Source: Bacillota bacterium (GTDB lineage: Bacteria > Bacillota > Clostridia > Christensenellales > CAG-138). From it: DNA of 14,066 bases. The notes under the pieces are model-generated. The model saw only the letters and a program-made list of their open reading frames with translations. It ran no database searches and was not told the origin of the DNA. Below, in pieces: positions 1 to 6,434 of the stretch. The DNA is taken from NCBI GenBank assembly GCA_023393045.1, contig JAEWMV010000218.1, positions 1-14,066 on the forward strand, given 5' to 3'. Within the stretch, counting starts at the first letter, position 1; every line of letters begins with the position of its first letter. The translations under genes were made by a program, and so were the position numbers.

Positions 1-332
1 TTTTGAAAGAGCGCAAAGCCGCAATGCAGGAGGATAATCACAAGGAATGAGATGAGGTAGTTTAAGAACACGAAAACGTAGCGCCCGAGCACGATGTCCT
101 TCAGGCCGACTGAGAGCGAGCCGTACAGGCGCTCAAGGCTGTTCTTTTCCTGCATGGCAAAAATAGTGGAGGACATCAGCGCCATGTACCACGCGCCGGT
201 CATGCACAGCACAATCACGGATGAATCCATGAACTCGAACATCACGATGATGAGCACCAGCGACAAATATGCGGCCAGTTGCGGCTTGATCGTATAGAAG
301 TCCAGCTTCGTCATTTTTAAAAATCCGCTCAT
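1..332 (-). CDS. ABC-2 type transporter permease, partial (3' end beyond window)
   Basis: The first 110 codons are visible; the gene continues past base 1. The protein begins MSGFLKMTKLDFYTIKPQLA and has at least two hydrophobic segments before the window edge (about residues 20-45 and 85-108), separated by a basic/polar loop containing AMQEKNSLERLYGSLSV. A short cytoplasmic start, a hairpin of membrane helices and a 'QEKN..ER...SLP'-like loop are typical of the ABC-2 permease family that pairs with YtrB-type ATPases. The ATG at 332-330 overlaps the TGA of the upstream ATPase (ATGA), and a GGAGGTG ribosome binding site lies 8 nt upstream, which fixes the start. It should be the membrane half of an exporter in the cytoplasmic membrane, transcribed from the promoter at 1599-1627. 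Substrate is unknown; relatives are often linked to cell-wall antibiotics or peptides, which is inference here. Confidence 0.8.
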   Translation of the reverse strand, partial: MSGFLKMTKLDFYTIKPQLAAYLSLVLIIVMFEFMDSSVIVLCMTGAWYMALMSSTIFAMQEKNSLERLYGSLSVGLKDIVLGRYVFVFLNYLISFLVIILLHCGFALFQ

Positions 333-1189
333 TTCCCCGCACCTCCTTTGCTCACGCCGATGACGATGTCGTCGATGGTCGCGGCGTCAAGCACACAGTT
401 CCCGTAGCGCGCCGCCTCCTTGGCGCCGATGAGCCCCTCAAACCCCACGTCGGTTTTTCGAAGCCCCATCACGCTTTTTTGCAACTCCGGCGTCAAATCC
501 CGCGGCCCGCCCTTTATGAGCCGGTAGCTGCCCAGCAAATCATCCGTGCTGCCGGTAAAAACCAGCTTGCCGTGGTCGATAAGCGTAATGTAATCCGCCG
601 CGCGCTTGAGGTCTGCGGTAATGTGGGTGGAGAAGAGCACGCTTCTTTCCCCATCCTTGATATAATCCTGCAGGATCTCTAAAAACTCGTCGCGTGTTAC
701 GGGGTCAAGCCCGCTTGTCGGCTCGTCAAGTATGAGCAGCTTGGCGTCGTGCGAAAAAGCGCAGGCAAGCATCAGCTTCATCTGCATCCCGCGCGAGAGG
801 TCTTTTACCTTTTTGTCCTTGGGCAGATCAAAGCGCTTGAGCATTTTTGCAAAAACATTGCGCCTCCAGCCCTCGTAAAAAATGGATACCACTTTTTCCG
901 TGTCCCACGCCGTCCAGCCATCCACATAAAACACGTTGTCAAACACAACGCCGACATCCTGCTTGACGGCATGCTCGTATTTAATATTGTCCTTGCCGAA
1001 AAGCAATATCTCCCCCGCGTCCCTTTCGAGCATGTTGAGGATGAGCCGTATCGTCGTCGTTTTTCCCGCCCCGTTTGGGCCGATGAAGCCCATGATATAG
1101 CCCCGGGGCAGGGAAAAGCTGATATCGCGCAGCGCAAAGCCGGGGAACGCCTTGCTCACACCCCTTAATTCCAAAGAGTTCTCAGTCAT
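329..1189 (-). CDS. ABC transporter ATP-binding protein (YtrB-like exporter ATPase)
   Basis: A 286-residue nucleotide-binding subunit. Visible motifs in order: Walker A GPNGAGKTT at residues 37-45, signature LSRGMQ at 131-136, Walker B LLILDEP at 151-157 followed by the D-loop SGLD, and the H-loop histidine in FSTHI at 189. At the usual Q-loop position it reads VVFDN (82-86) rather than a glutamine; I recall this substitution in other YtrB-type ATPases, so it is probably not a defect. About 70 residues follow the core as a C-terminal extension. The ATG at 1189 has GGAGG 6 nt upstream and overlaps the end of the GntR gene by 8 bp; the stop overlaps the permease ATG. The tight overlap means regulator, ATPase and permease are co-translated. 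It powers export through the neighbouring ABC-2 permease; substrate unknown. Confidence 0.93.
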   Translation of the reverse strand: MTENSLELRGVSKAFPGFALRDISFSLPRGYIMGFIGPNGAGKTTTIRLILNMLERDAGEILLFGKDNIKYEHAVKQDVGVVFDNVFYVDGWTAWDTEKVVSIFYEGWRRNVFAKMLKRFDLPKDKKVKDLSRGMQMKLMLACAFSHDAKLLILDEPTSGLDPVTRDEFLEILQDYIKDGERSVLFSTHITADLKRAADYITLIDHGKLVFTGSTDDLLGSYRLIKGGPRDLTPELQKSVMGLRKTDVGFEGLIGAKEAARYGNCVLDAATIDDIVIGVSKGGAGK

Positions 1190-1562
1190 TCTTTACCTCC
1201 AGTAAAAGCCGTAAAAGGCCCATGAGCTCATCGTCGCGCATGGACGCCCTTTGCGCCGCCAGTATCGCATTGTTGAGATTGTTTTCCACTTCCCTCACGA
1301 GCTGCTCGCGGATAAGATTCGAGCTGCTCGACATCACGAAGAAGCCCTTGCCCTGCCGGCTCGCGATAAACCCTTCCTGCTCCAGCTCGTTATACGCGCG
1401 CGTGGTGGTCAAAACGCTGATCTTCAAGTCCCGCGCCAATTGCCGCAGGGAAGGGAGCATTTCATCCTCCGTCAACTCCCCCGAGAGTATCTGCGCTTTT
1501 ATCTGCTCCTTAATCTGCTCGTATATGGGCAAATCCGATTTGTTGGATATTACGATGCGCAA
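1182..1562 (-). CDS. GntR family transcriptional regulator, YtrA subfamily
   Basis: A 126-residue protein made of an N-terminal winged helix-turn-helix (about residues 10-75: PIYEQIKEQIKAQILSGEL, then LPSLRQLARDLKISVLTTTRAYNELEQ with the recognition helix, then the wing EGFIASRQGKGFFV) and only a short helical tail of about 45 residues. The missing large effector domain and the small size are the mark of the YtrA subfamily, which usually represses the ABC exporter encoded just downstream. The start is a TTG (1562-1560) with GGAGG 7 nt upstream; no in-frame ATG gives the complete domain. It leads the operon and overlaps the ATPase gene by 8 bp. It probably binds the dyad overlapping its own -10 box (1593-1605) and so controls itself and the exporter; this is inferred from position. 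Confidence 0.92.
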   Translation of the reverse strand: MRIVISNKSDLPIYEQIKEQIKAQILSGELTEDEMLPSLRQLARDLKISVLTTTRAYNELEQEGFIASRQGKGFFVMSSSSNLIREQLVREVENNLNNAILAAQRASMRDDELMGLLRLLLEVKND

Positions 1563-1592
1563 ATCATCACCTCCATCTGTACTTTTTCAAAC

Positions 1593-1605
1593 ATATACAG
1601 TATAT
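1593..1605. promoter_or_regulatory. Perfect 13-bp dyad (ATATAC-N-GTATAT), probable GntR operator
   Basis: ATATAC at 1593-1598 and GTATAT at 1600-1605 are perfect inverted repeats around base 1599. The dyad covers the whole -10 box of the operon promoter and reaches the expected transcription start, so bound protein would block RNA polymerase. Autoregulation by the adjacent YtrA-type protein is the simplest reading. AT-rich dyads over -10 boxes can occur by chance, so the assignment rests on position. Confidence 0.6.
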
Positions 1606-1627
1606 TCAGAAGAGACAGGTTTGTCAA
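1599..1627 (-). promoter_or_regulatory. Sigma-A type promoter of the GntR-ABC exporter operon
   Basis: On the minus strand the -35 TTGACA (1622-1627) and -10 TATACT (1599-1604) are separated by exactly 17 bp. The expected start point is about 1592, giving a leader of roughly 30 nt before the TTG start codon at 1562. The match is near consensus, and the promoter faces the GntR gene. Confidence 0.85.
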
Positions 1628-1715
1628 GCATGCGGCGGCGCGGGTCGGCGGACATATCCATGCGGCGATTCTTTTTCTTTTGCCCCTTGGCGGTCTCCCC
1701 TCTTCAGATAGACGG

Positions 1716-1749
1716 AACAAATCAGAACCGCCAAACTGGCGGTCCTGAT
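1716..1749 (-). terminator. Probable intrinsic terminator of the UMF1-type MFS gene
   Basis: Arms 1721-1733 and 1737-1749 form a 13-bp stem with a 3-nt loop and a single non-Watson-Crick pair (G-U in the minus-strand RNA). Read on the minus strand, the stem is followed by TTGTT, a short and interrupted U tract. It lies 56 bp past the stop codon of the MFS gene and before the divergently irrelevant GntR promoter, which fits a terminator. The weak U tract lowers confidence. Confidence 0.6.
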
Positions 1750-1804
1750 GATTGGCTTTTGATTTTGAAAATGATTCGCCCTGCCTGCGGGCAGCCCGTG
1801 TGCG

Positions 1805-3109
1805 CTAGAATTTTATGGGGTCCTTGGCGGAAACGCGCTTGACCAGGAGCAGCAGGAGAAGACCCACGATGAGGAAGAGAATGATGGAGCCGATCGCCCA
1901 GTACAGGCCGTAATGCTCGGCGAGCACGGGGTCAAAGCCGTGGTTGGAATACCAGTTGTGCATGCGATAGGAGATGGTGCTGAACACCAGCGGACCCACG
2001 AAGGTGGAAGTCCTGCCCGCGACGGAAAGGAATCCGTAAAACTCGGCGGATTTGTTGGCCGGGGCAAGCTGGCTTGCCATCGTACGGCTGACGGCCTGCA
2101 CGCCGGTGAGGGAGAAGCCCGCGATGAAGCCGATGACATAGAACCAGATGATGTCCGTGATGAACAGCAATCCCGTAACCGAGGCGACCAGTATCACGAG
2201 GGGGATGAGGATGGCGTCCTTGCTGCTTTTTTTATCCGCGATTTTGCCGAAGAGCAGCGCGCCGAACGTGCCGGAAAACTGGATGAGGATGACGAAGATA
2301 ATAAGCTGCGTCTGCTCCATGCCAAAGAGCGTGGCGCCGATGATTGCCGCAAAATCCATCAGCATCATAATGCCGTCATTATAAATCAGAAAAGCGAGCG
2401 TATACTTGAGGAATTCCTTATATTGCTTCACCGAGCGGAACGTCTGCGCCAGCTTTTCGAACGCGAGCACGACGGGGTTCTTGCCCTCCGGAATCTGCTC
2501 CGCCTCATGCTTTTCCACAACCCAGAGGAAGGTCGGTATGGAGGAGAGGAAATACACGGCGGCGGTAATCAAAAACGCGTAGGGGATCACCTGATTGCCG
2601 ATGAGCTGTATGGGCAGCAGCACGATGAGAAGGGCCACGATGCCGCCGATCATGCCGATTGCCCAGCCCTTGCCGGAAACGAAGCCCACCGATTCGGGGG
2701 TGGAAACGTCCGTGAGCAGGGCGTCGTAGAACACCTGGGCCGCGCGATAGCCGATCTCCGCCAGGATGAAGAAGAGCATGCCCAGAAACACATCGCCCTC
2801 GCCGACGAAGAACAGCAGCGCGGTAAAGACGATGGAGACTGCGGTGAAAATCAGCAGGAATCTCTTTTTGGATTTGGTGAAATCCGCGATTGTGCCGAAG
2901 ATGGGCGACATGATCGCGACGAGGACTGCTGCGACGCCCACCGAGATGCCCCAAAGCCGCGTTCCCTCCGCGCCGCCGACGACGACGTTTTTAAAATAAG
3001 CGGAATACACGGCGAGGAGCACGACGGACGCGTAGGCGGAGTTGCCAAAGTCATAAAAGTACCAGGAGCGTCGGGATCTCTTGTTCACTTCATCGATTTG
3101 CTTTTTCAT
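1805..3109 (-). CDS. MFS transporter, UMF1 / Atg22-like family
   Basis: A 434-residue integral membrane protein with about 12 hydrophobic segments. The N-terminus carries WYFYDFGNSAYASVV (residues 16-30), the signature W-x-x-Y-D-x-G-N-S-A/F of the UMF1 (unknown major facilitator 1) family related to yeast vacuolar Atg22. A motif-A-like cytoplasmic loop FGTIADFTKSKKR follows transmembrane helices 2-3, and a second copy, FGKIADKKSSKD, occupies the equivalent place in the C-terminal half. The charged central linker (about residues 200-225) separates the two six-helix bundles. The ATG at 3109 has TGGAGTG 6-7 nt upstream. It is transcribed alone, ends in a hairpin terminator and has no catabolic partner gene next to it. 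Atg22 exports amino acids from the vacuole, but substrates of bacterial UMF1 proteins are largely unknown, so none is assigned. Confidence 0.88.
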   Translation of the reverse strand: MKKQIDEVNKRSRRSWYFYDFGNSAYASVVLLAVYSAYFKNVVVGGAEGTRLWGISVGVAAVLVAIMSPIFGTIADFTKSKKRFLLIFTAVSIVFTALLFFVGEGDVFLGMLFFILAEIGYRAAQVFYDALLTDVSTPESVGFVSGKGWAIGMIGGIVALLIVLLPIQLIGNQVIPYAFLITAAVYFLSSIPTFLWVVEKHEAEQIPEGKNPVVLAFEKLAQTFRSVKQYKEFLKYTLAFLIYNDGIMMLMDFAAIIGATLFGMEQTQLIIFVILIQFSGTFGALLFGKIADKKSSKDAILIPLVILVASVTGLLFITDIIWFYVIGFIAGFSLTGVQAVSRTMASQLAPANKSAEFYGFLSVAGRTSTFVGPLVFSTISYRMHNWYSNHGFDPVLAEHYGLYWAIGSIILFLIVGLLLLLLVKRVSAKDPIKF

Positions 3110-3223
3110 AATTCACTCCAGTCAGCAACAGCATTGATTTTTAAAAGCGATCCAATGCCCTGTGAAACGGGCGGTGGGGCGCCAGCCGCAACAAGAAAAG
3201 GTTGAATGAATCACTACACGCAT

Positions 3224-3251
3224 ATTATCACGGGAGAACAGGGGGAATCAA
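3224..3251 (-). promoter_or_regulatory. Possible promoter of the UMF1-type MFS gene
   Basis: On the minus strand TTGATT (3246-3251), a 16-bp spacer and GATAAT (3224-3229) form a moderate sigma-A match. The leader would be about 108 nt to the ATG at 3109. No better candidate is visible in the 290-bp divergent intergenic region. Confidence 0.4.
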
Positions 3252-3269
3252 TGGTTTTGGAAGGAAAAC

Positions 3270-3320
3270 GCCCGGGGATTGAAGGCTTGCACCCGGGCTT
3301 GCGCGGCGCGAAAACGCCGC
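3270..3320. repeat. Two GC-rich hairpins in a divergent intergenic region
   Basis: The first has arms GCCCGGG at 3270-3276 and CCCGGGC at 3292-3298 with a 15-nt loop. The second has arms GCGGCG at 3303-3308 and CGCCGC at 3315-3320 around a CGAAAA loop. They sit between the MFS gene and the 2'-5' RNA ligase-like gene, which point away from each other, so no upstream gene needs a terminator here. Function is unknown. Confidence 0.4.
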
Positions 3321-3399
3321 CGCGGGGCGAATCCATTCGCCCTCTCCCCTTTCCCCTCCGTCCTATGATAAAATAACCCTTATGGGAGGCGACGCGCTT

Positions 3400-3921
3400 A
3401 TGACGACAAGGACCATCATGCTTTTTCCCGAATTTGACAACATGGATATCATCCATGAAATCCGCCGCAGATACGATCCCCTCTGGGCGTTGGTGCCGCC
3501 GCACATCACGCTTGTCTTCCCCTTTGAGAGCGAGTTGACGGACGAAGCGCTCCGCCTGCATATACGGGAGCATTTGAAAGGCGTAGCGCCCTTTGACATC
3601 GCGATGCAGGGTTTTCGCAAGCAGGAGGACCGTCACGGCTATTACCTGTTCCTCGATGTCATAAACGGCGCGGGCGAGATAGCGGATATCCACGCGCGCC
3701 TCTATCGGGACGCTCTGGCGCCCTTTGACTCCGGCCGCGCCTATATGCCGCACATGACGGTGGGCCGCGTCTCCTGCGCGGAGGCGCTCAACGAGGCGTT
3801 TGTCGACGCAAGCCGGCATAAGGACACGTTTGGCGCGACGGTGAGGCGCGTTTCGGTTGAAATGATCGGCCCGCATGAAGAGTCGATCATCATCATCGAG
3901 CACGAATTGACGGGAAATTAG
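3400..3921 (+). CDS. 2'-5' RNA ligase family protein (2H phosphoesterase superfamily)
   Basis: A 173-residue protein with the two H-x-T motifs that define 2H phosphoesterases: PPHITLVFPF with HIT at residues 35-37, and MPHMTVGRV with HMT at 118-120. Spacing and length match single-domain members of the family. The two histidines and threonines line one active site that acts on 2',5' linkages or 2',3'-cyclic phosphates of RNA or nucleotides; the real substrate of most bacterial members is unknown. I chose the ATG at 3400 because GGGAGG ends 10 nt before it; an in-frame ATG at 3382 overlaps that ribosome binding site and would add only MGGDAL. A TATGAT/TAAAAT -10-like stretch lies at 3364-3374 without a good -35. 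Monocistronic between divergent and downstream units. A cytoplasmic enzyme. Confidence 0.87.
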   Translation: MTTRTIMLFPEFDNMDIIHEIRRRYDPLWALVPPHITLVFPFESELTDEALRLHIREHLKGVAPFDIAMQGFRKQEDRHGYYLFLDVINGAGEIADIHARLYRDALAPFDSGRAYMPHMTVGRVSCAEALNEAFVDASRHKDTFGATVRRVSVEMIGPHEESIIIIEHELTGN

Positions 3922-3963
3922 CGCGGCGCGCCCGACGCCATAAAGCAAAATCGATTTTTTGGT

Positions 3964-3985
3964 CCGACGCTTGACAGCGCGTCGG
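3964..3985. repeat. Inverted repeat enclosing the -35 box of the AbrB-ABC operon
   Basis: CCGACGC (3964-3970) and GCGTCGG (3979-3985) are perfect inverted repeats with the loop TTGACAGC, that is, the -35 hexamer itself sits between the arms. As RNA the stem could extend to 10 bp with one U-G pair (3961-3970 with 3979-3988). A further copy, GCCCGACGC at 3930-3938, can pair with 3979-3987 as well. It could be an operator or part of a read-through hairpin behind the ligase-like gene; no U tract follows it. Confidence 0.55.
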
Positions 3986-3999
3986 GCCACTTGTATAAT
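3971..3999 (+). promoter_or_regulatory. Consensus sigma-A promoter of the AbrB-ABC-kinase operon
   Basis: TTGACA (3971-3976), 17 bp, TATAAT (3994-3999): a perfect match at both hexamers. Expected start about 4006, leader about 42 nt to the ATG at 4048. Such a strong promoter normally needs repression, which fits the dyads around it and the DNA-binding protein encoded first in the operon. Confidence 0.93.
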
Positions 4000-4012
4000 C
4001 AGTAATACAAGT
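3989..4012. promoter_or_regulatory. 24-bp interrupted dyad over -10 and start site, probable operator
   Basis: ACTTGTAT (3989-3996) and ATACAAGT (4005-4012) are perfect 8-bp inverted repeats spaced by 8 bp. They cover the -10 hexamer and the expected start of transcription, a classic repressor position. The AbrB/SpoVT-type protein encoded immediately downstream is the likely ligand; this is inference from position. Confidence 0.62.
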
Positions 4013-4047
4013 TATACTTTTAATACCACAAAGAGGAGGACGGCAGT

Positions 4048-4350
4048 ATGGGCAAGACCAAGGGCGGCGACAAATATATGGGCTCCGTCAAGGTGGGGCC
4101 GAAGGGGCAGATCGTGATCCCCAAGGAAGCGCGCGATATGTTCGGCATCCAGCCCGGGGATACCCTGCTGCTGCTCGCGGATTCCACGAGGGGCATCGCA
4201 ATCGAGCGCATGAGTGTGCTCAACAAGATCGCCGACGCGATTTTGAACGGGCGGAGCAAGGAGCTTTATCCCGAGGTTGACGAAGAAACCAACGTGGATT
4301 TTGCAAACAAAGTCAAAGAAATCAGCATGGATAAAGAAGGCGAAGAATGA
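4048..4350 (+). CDS. AbrB/MazE/SpoVT family DNA-binding regulator
   Basis: A 100-residue protein with one swapped-hairpin AbrB domain at about residues 12-56 (SVKVGPKGQIVIPKEARD, then FGIQPGDTLLLLAD and GIAIERM). The G-Q-[IV]-[VT]-I-P-K-E-x-R core is intact. The C-terminal 45 residues are helical and acidic (ILNGRSKELYPEVDEE... KEGEE) and resemble no domain I know. The ATG at 4048 has GGAGG 8 nt upstream; the stop overlaps the ATG of the ABC ATPase (ATGA). The domain is shared by transition-state regulators and by antitoxins, but no toxin gene follows. As leader of an exporter operon with a dyad over the promoter, it is probably a local autoregulator of efflux. It acts as a dimer on DNA in the known family. 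Confidence 0.88.
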   Translation: MGKTKGGDKYMGSVKVGPKGQIVIPKEARDMFGIQPGDTLLLLADSTRGIAIERMSVLNKIADAILNGRSKELYPEVDEETNVDFANKVKEISMDKEGEE

Positions 4351-5072
4351 GCGCGATCACAACCGTCAATTTGACGAAGAAATACGGCGCACTCACCGCC
4401 GTGAATAATCTCAACCTCAGCGTGGAGCAGGGCGAGCTTTTTGCGCTGCTGGGCGTCAACGGCGCGGGCAAGACCACCACCATCAAACTGCTTTCCTGCC
4501 TGATTCGCCCCACCTCGGGGGATGCAACGCTCCTGGGCGAAAGCATAATGGAAAACCCGCATGCCATCAAGCAAAAAATCAACATCTCGCCGCAGGAAAC
4601 GGCGGTTGCCCCCAACCTCTCAGTCTTCGAAAACCTCGCGCTTGCGGCGCAGGTGTACGGGCAGGACGGCAAGCGCGCCGCGGCGAGCGCAAAGGAAATG
4701 GCAAAGCGATTCTCTTTGGACGGCATACTCCACAAAAAGGCCAAAACCCTCTCCGGCGGCATGCAGAGGCGTTTGAGCATCGCCATGGCGCTGATTTCAG
4801 AGCCGAAGATACTCTTTCTTGACGAGCCGACGCTGGGGCTGGACGTGCTCGCCCGCCGCGAGCTTTGGGCGTCCATACTCGCGCTCAAGGGCAAAGTGAC
4901 CATGATACTCACCACGCATTACATGGAGGAAGTGGAAGCGTTGTCCGACCGCATCGGCATTATGGCAAACGGGAGGCTGCTTGCCGTTGGCACGGCGGAC
5001 GAACTGAAGCGCCAAACGGGCACAAACAAACTGGAGGATGCTTTTATCGCGCTTGCGGGAGGTGCGCTATGA
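4347..5072 (+). CDS. ABC transporter ATP-binding protein (multidrug/ABC-2 exporter type)
   Basis: A 241-residue ATPase with all canonical motifs: Walker A GVNGAGKTT (36-44), Q-loop glutamine in SPQET (83), signature LSGGMQRR (135-142), Walker B ILFLDEP (155-161) followed by TLGLD, and the H-loop in TTHYMEE (191). The arrangement is that of the CcmA/NodI/DrrA class that drives ABC-2 permeases. It starts inside the stop of the AbrB-type regulator gene and ends inside the start of the permease gene (both ATGA overlaps), so the three are co-translated. It is intact, unlike the YtrB-type ATPase at 329-1189 it keeps the Q-loop glutamine. Energises export of an unknown compound at the inner face of the membrane. 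Confidence 0.95.
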   Translation: MSAITTVNLTKKYGALTAVNNLNLSVEQGELFALLGVNGAGKTTTIKLLSCLIRPTSGDATLLGESIMENPHAIKQKINISPQETAVAPNLSVFENLALAAQVYGQDGKRAAASAKEMAKRFSLDGILHKKAKTLSGGMQRRLSIAMALISEPKILFLDEPTLGLDVLARRELWASILALKGKVTMILTTHYMEEVEALSDRIGIMANGRLLAVGTADELKRQTGTNKLEDAFIALAGGAL

Positions 5073-5818
5073 GGATATTCGTATTTGCAAAACGCAACGC
5101 CAAGGAGATTTTACGCGACCCCATCAACCTGTTTTTCGGCCTCGCCTTCCCGGTGGTGCTCCTCGCGCTTTTTTCCTTGATCAACGCCAACATTCCGGAT
5201 GAAGCCAACAATCCGATGTTTGCCGTTGAAAACACAGCGCCCGGCCTCACCACCTTCGGCGCGGTGTTTATGGCCCTTTTTTCGGGCGTTCTGCTTGCAA
5301 AGGACAGAGGCTCCTCCTTTTTGATGCGCCTGTTCGCCTCGCCCATGCGCGCGACGGACTTCATACTGGGCTACACGCTGCCCATGCTCGTCTTTTCCGT
5401 GGCGCAATCGCTCGTTACGCTTTCGGTTTCCGTGCTGCTCGGGCTTCCCCTGCGCGTCGAATTGCTGTTGTGCGTCCTCGTAGTCATCCCCGTTACCTTT
5501 TTATTCGTGGGCTTGGGGCTGCTCTGTGGCAGCCTGATGAACGAAAAGGCCGTGGGCGGCATCTGCGGCGCGCTGCTCACCAATGTGGCGGGATGGCTTT
5601 CCGGCATATGGATTCCGCTGGATCTGGTGGGCGGGGCCTTTAAGGCGGTCGCGCAGGCGCTGCCGTTCTATCATGCCGCCGAAGCGGCGAAGGCGGCGCT
5701 CAACGGCCAAATGAGCGCGCTTTTCCCTCACTTGGCGGTCGTGCTGGGCTATTCGCTTGCGATCTACCTTGCCGCGGTGTTTGCGTTCAACCAGAAAATG
5801 AGAGGAGATAAGGCGTAG
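5069..5818 (+). CDS. ABC-2 type transporter permease
   Basis: A 249-residue membrane protein with six predicted hydrophobic segments (about residues 20-38, 58-77, 100-123, 131-155, 163-182, 218-240) and a conserved-looking KDRGSSFLMRLFASPMRATDF loop (about 78-98, quoted in part: KDRGSSFLMRLFASPM), the 'E/D-R-x-x-G-x-x-x-x-L-x-x-x-P' region typical of ABC-2 permeases. The ATG at 5069 overlaps the ATPase stop and has GGAGG 6 nt upstream. The reading frame stays open upstream, but that part is antisense-free overlap with the ATPase gene and not plausible. It forms, probably as a dimer, the transmembrane path for the ATPase encoded upstream. Substrate not determinable; drug or peptide export would fit the neighbours. 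Confidence 0.92.
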   Translation: MRIFVFAKRNAKEILRDPINLFFGLAFPVVLLALFSLINANIPDEANNPMFAVENTAPGLTTFGAVFMALFSGVLLAKDRGSSFLMRLFASPMRATDFILGYTLPMLVFSVAQSLVTLSVSVLLGLPLRVELLLCVLVVIPVTFLFVGLGLLCGSLMNEKAVGGICGALLTNVAGWLSGIWIPLDLVGGAFKAVAQALPFYHAAEAAKAALNGQMSALFPHLAVVLGYSLAIYLAAVFAFNQKMRGDKA

Positions 5819-5819
5819 C

Positions 5820-6377
5820 ATGAAACTCGTATTTCTCATCGGCAACGCGGCCGTGGGCAAGATGACGGTCGGGCAGGAACTCATGAAGCTGACCGGCCTC
5901 CGGCTCTTCCACAACCACATGACCATCGAGCCCGTGCTGGAGATTTTCGGCGCCTTCAACCGTGCGGCCGTGAGCCGGCTCAGGCAGGTCATCTTCGAGG
6001 AATTCGCAAAGACGGATGAATACGGGCTGATTTTCACCTACATGTGGGCGTTCGACCGGCAGGCAGACTGGGACTATATCGCGCATGTACGCGACATTTT
6101 CAGCGGGCAAAAACCCGATACGCAGTTCTATTACGTAGAGCTCGTCGCCACGCGCGAAGCGCGCCTTGAAAGGAACGCAACGGAAAACCGCCTGCGGCAC
6201 AAGGCCTCCAAAAGGGACATCGGGCAAAGCACCCAACGCCTGCTCAACGACGATGACAGGTTCCGCTGCGAAAGCTTCGACGGGGAAGTGCCCTTTGAAA
6301 ATTACATGAAGGTCGACAATACCGACCTGACGCCTGGAGAAGTTGCCCGTATGATAAAGGAGCGTTTTCAGTTATAA
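5820..6377 (+). CDS. P-loop kinase-like ATPase (AAA/shikimate-kinase-like family)
   Basis: A 185-residue protein beginning MKLVFLIGNAAVGKMTVG, with a Walker A P-loop GNAAVGKMT at residues 8-16 directly after the first beta strand, as in nucleoside and shikimate kinases. Next comes LFHNHMTIEPVLEIF (29-43), a distinctive conserved stretch I recall from a family often labelled AAA ATPase or shikimate kinase in Bacillota. A basic region with RLERNATENRLRHKASKRD (about 135-153) could be the lid. It lacks the substrate residues expected of a true AroK, so I do not assign shikimate. The ATG is 1 nt past the permease stop, with AAGG 6 nt upstream, so it belongs to the AbrB-ABC operon. Likely phosphorylates a small molecule or modifies a drug; substrate unknown. 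Confidence 0.78.
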   Translation: MKLVFLIGNAAVGKMTVGQELMKLTGLRLFHNHMTIEPVLEIFGAFNRAAVSRLRQVIFEEFAKTDEYGLIFTYMWAFDRQADWDYIAHVRDIFSGQKPDTQFYYVELVATREARLERNATENRLRHKASKRDIGQSTQRLLNDDDRFRCESFDGEVPFENYMKVDNTDLTPGEVARMIKERFQL

Positions 6378-6384
6378 TGAGAGC

Positions 6385-6406
6385 ATGCGCGCAACGGGCC
6401 GCGCAT
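6385..6406 (+). repeat. Hairpin in the leader of the MefA-like gene
   Basis: ATGCGCG (6385-6391) and CGCGCAT (6400-6406) form a perfect 7-bp stem with an 8-nt loop. No U tract follows, so it is not an intrinsic terminator. A TATAAT hexamer overlaps the kinase stop codon at 6373-6378, which would place a start site at the hairpin, but no acceptable -35 is visible. Confidence 0.35.
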
Positions 6407-6434
6407 AGCCGACTTCACTAAAGGGAGATGAGAT

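Noticed and set aside
1721..1749. Thirteen-base inverted repeat as the end of a miniature transposable element
   Set aside because: It is a single short hairpin with a 3-nt loop just past a stop codon, with no flanking target duplication or second copy in the window; a terminator explains it.
1913..3205. Long plus-strand open frame opposite the UMF1-type MFS gene
   Set aside because: Antisense shadow in GC-rich sequence; the product is a low-complexity Asp/His/Glu-rich string without domain features.
3214..3990. Minus-strand open frame opposite the 2'-5' RNA ligase-like gene
   Set aside because: The plus-strand gene has both H-x-T motifs and a ribosome binding site; the minus frame runs through the intergenic promoter region and shows no family features.
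4048..4350. MazE/AbrB-type antitoxin of a toxin-antitoxin pair
   Set aside because: The overlapping downstream gene is an ABC ATPase, not a PemK/MazF or PIN toxin, so a transcriptional regulator is the better reading.
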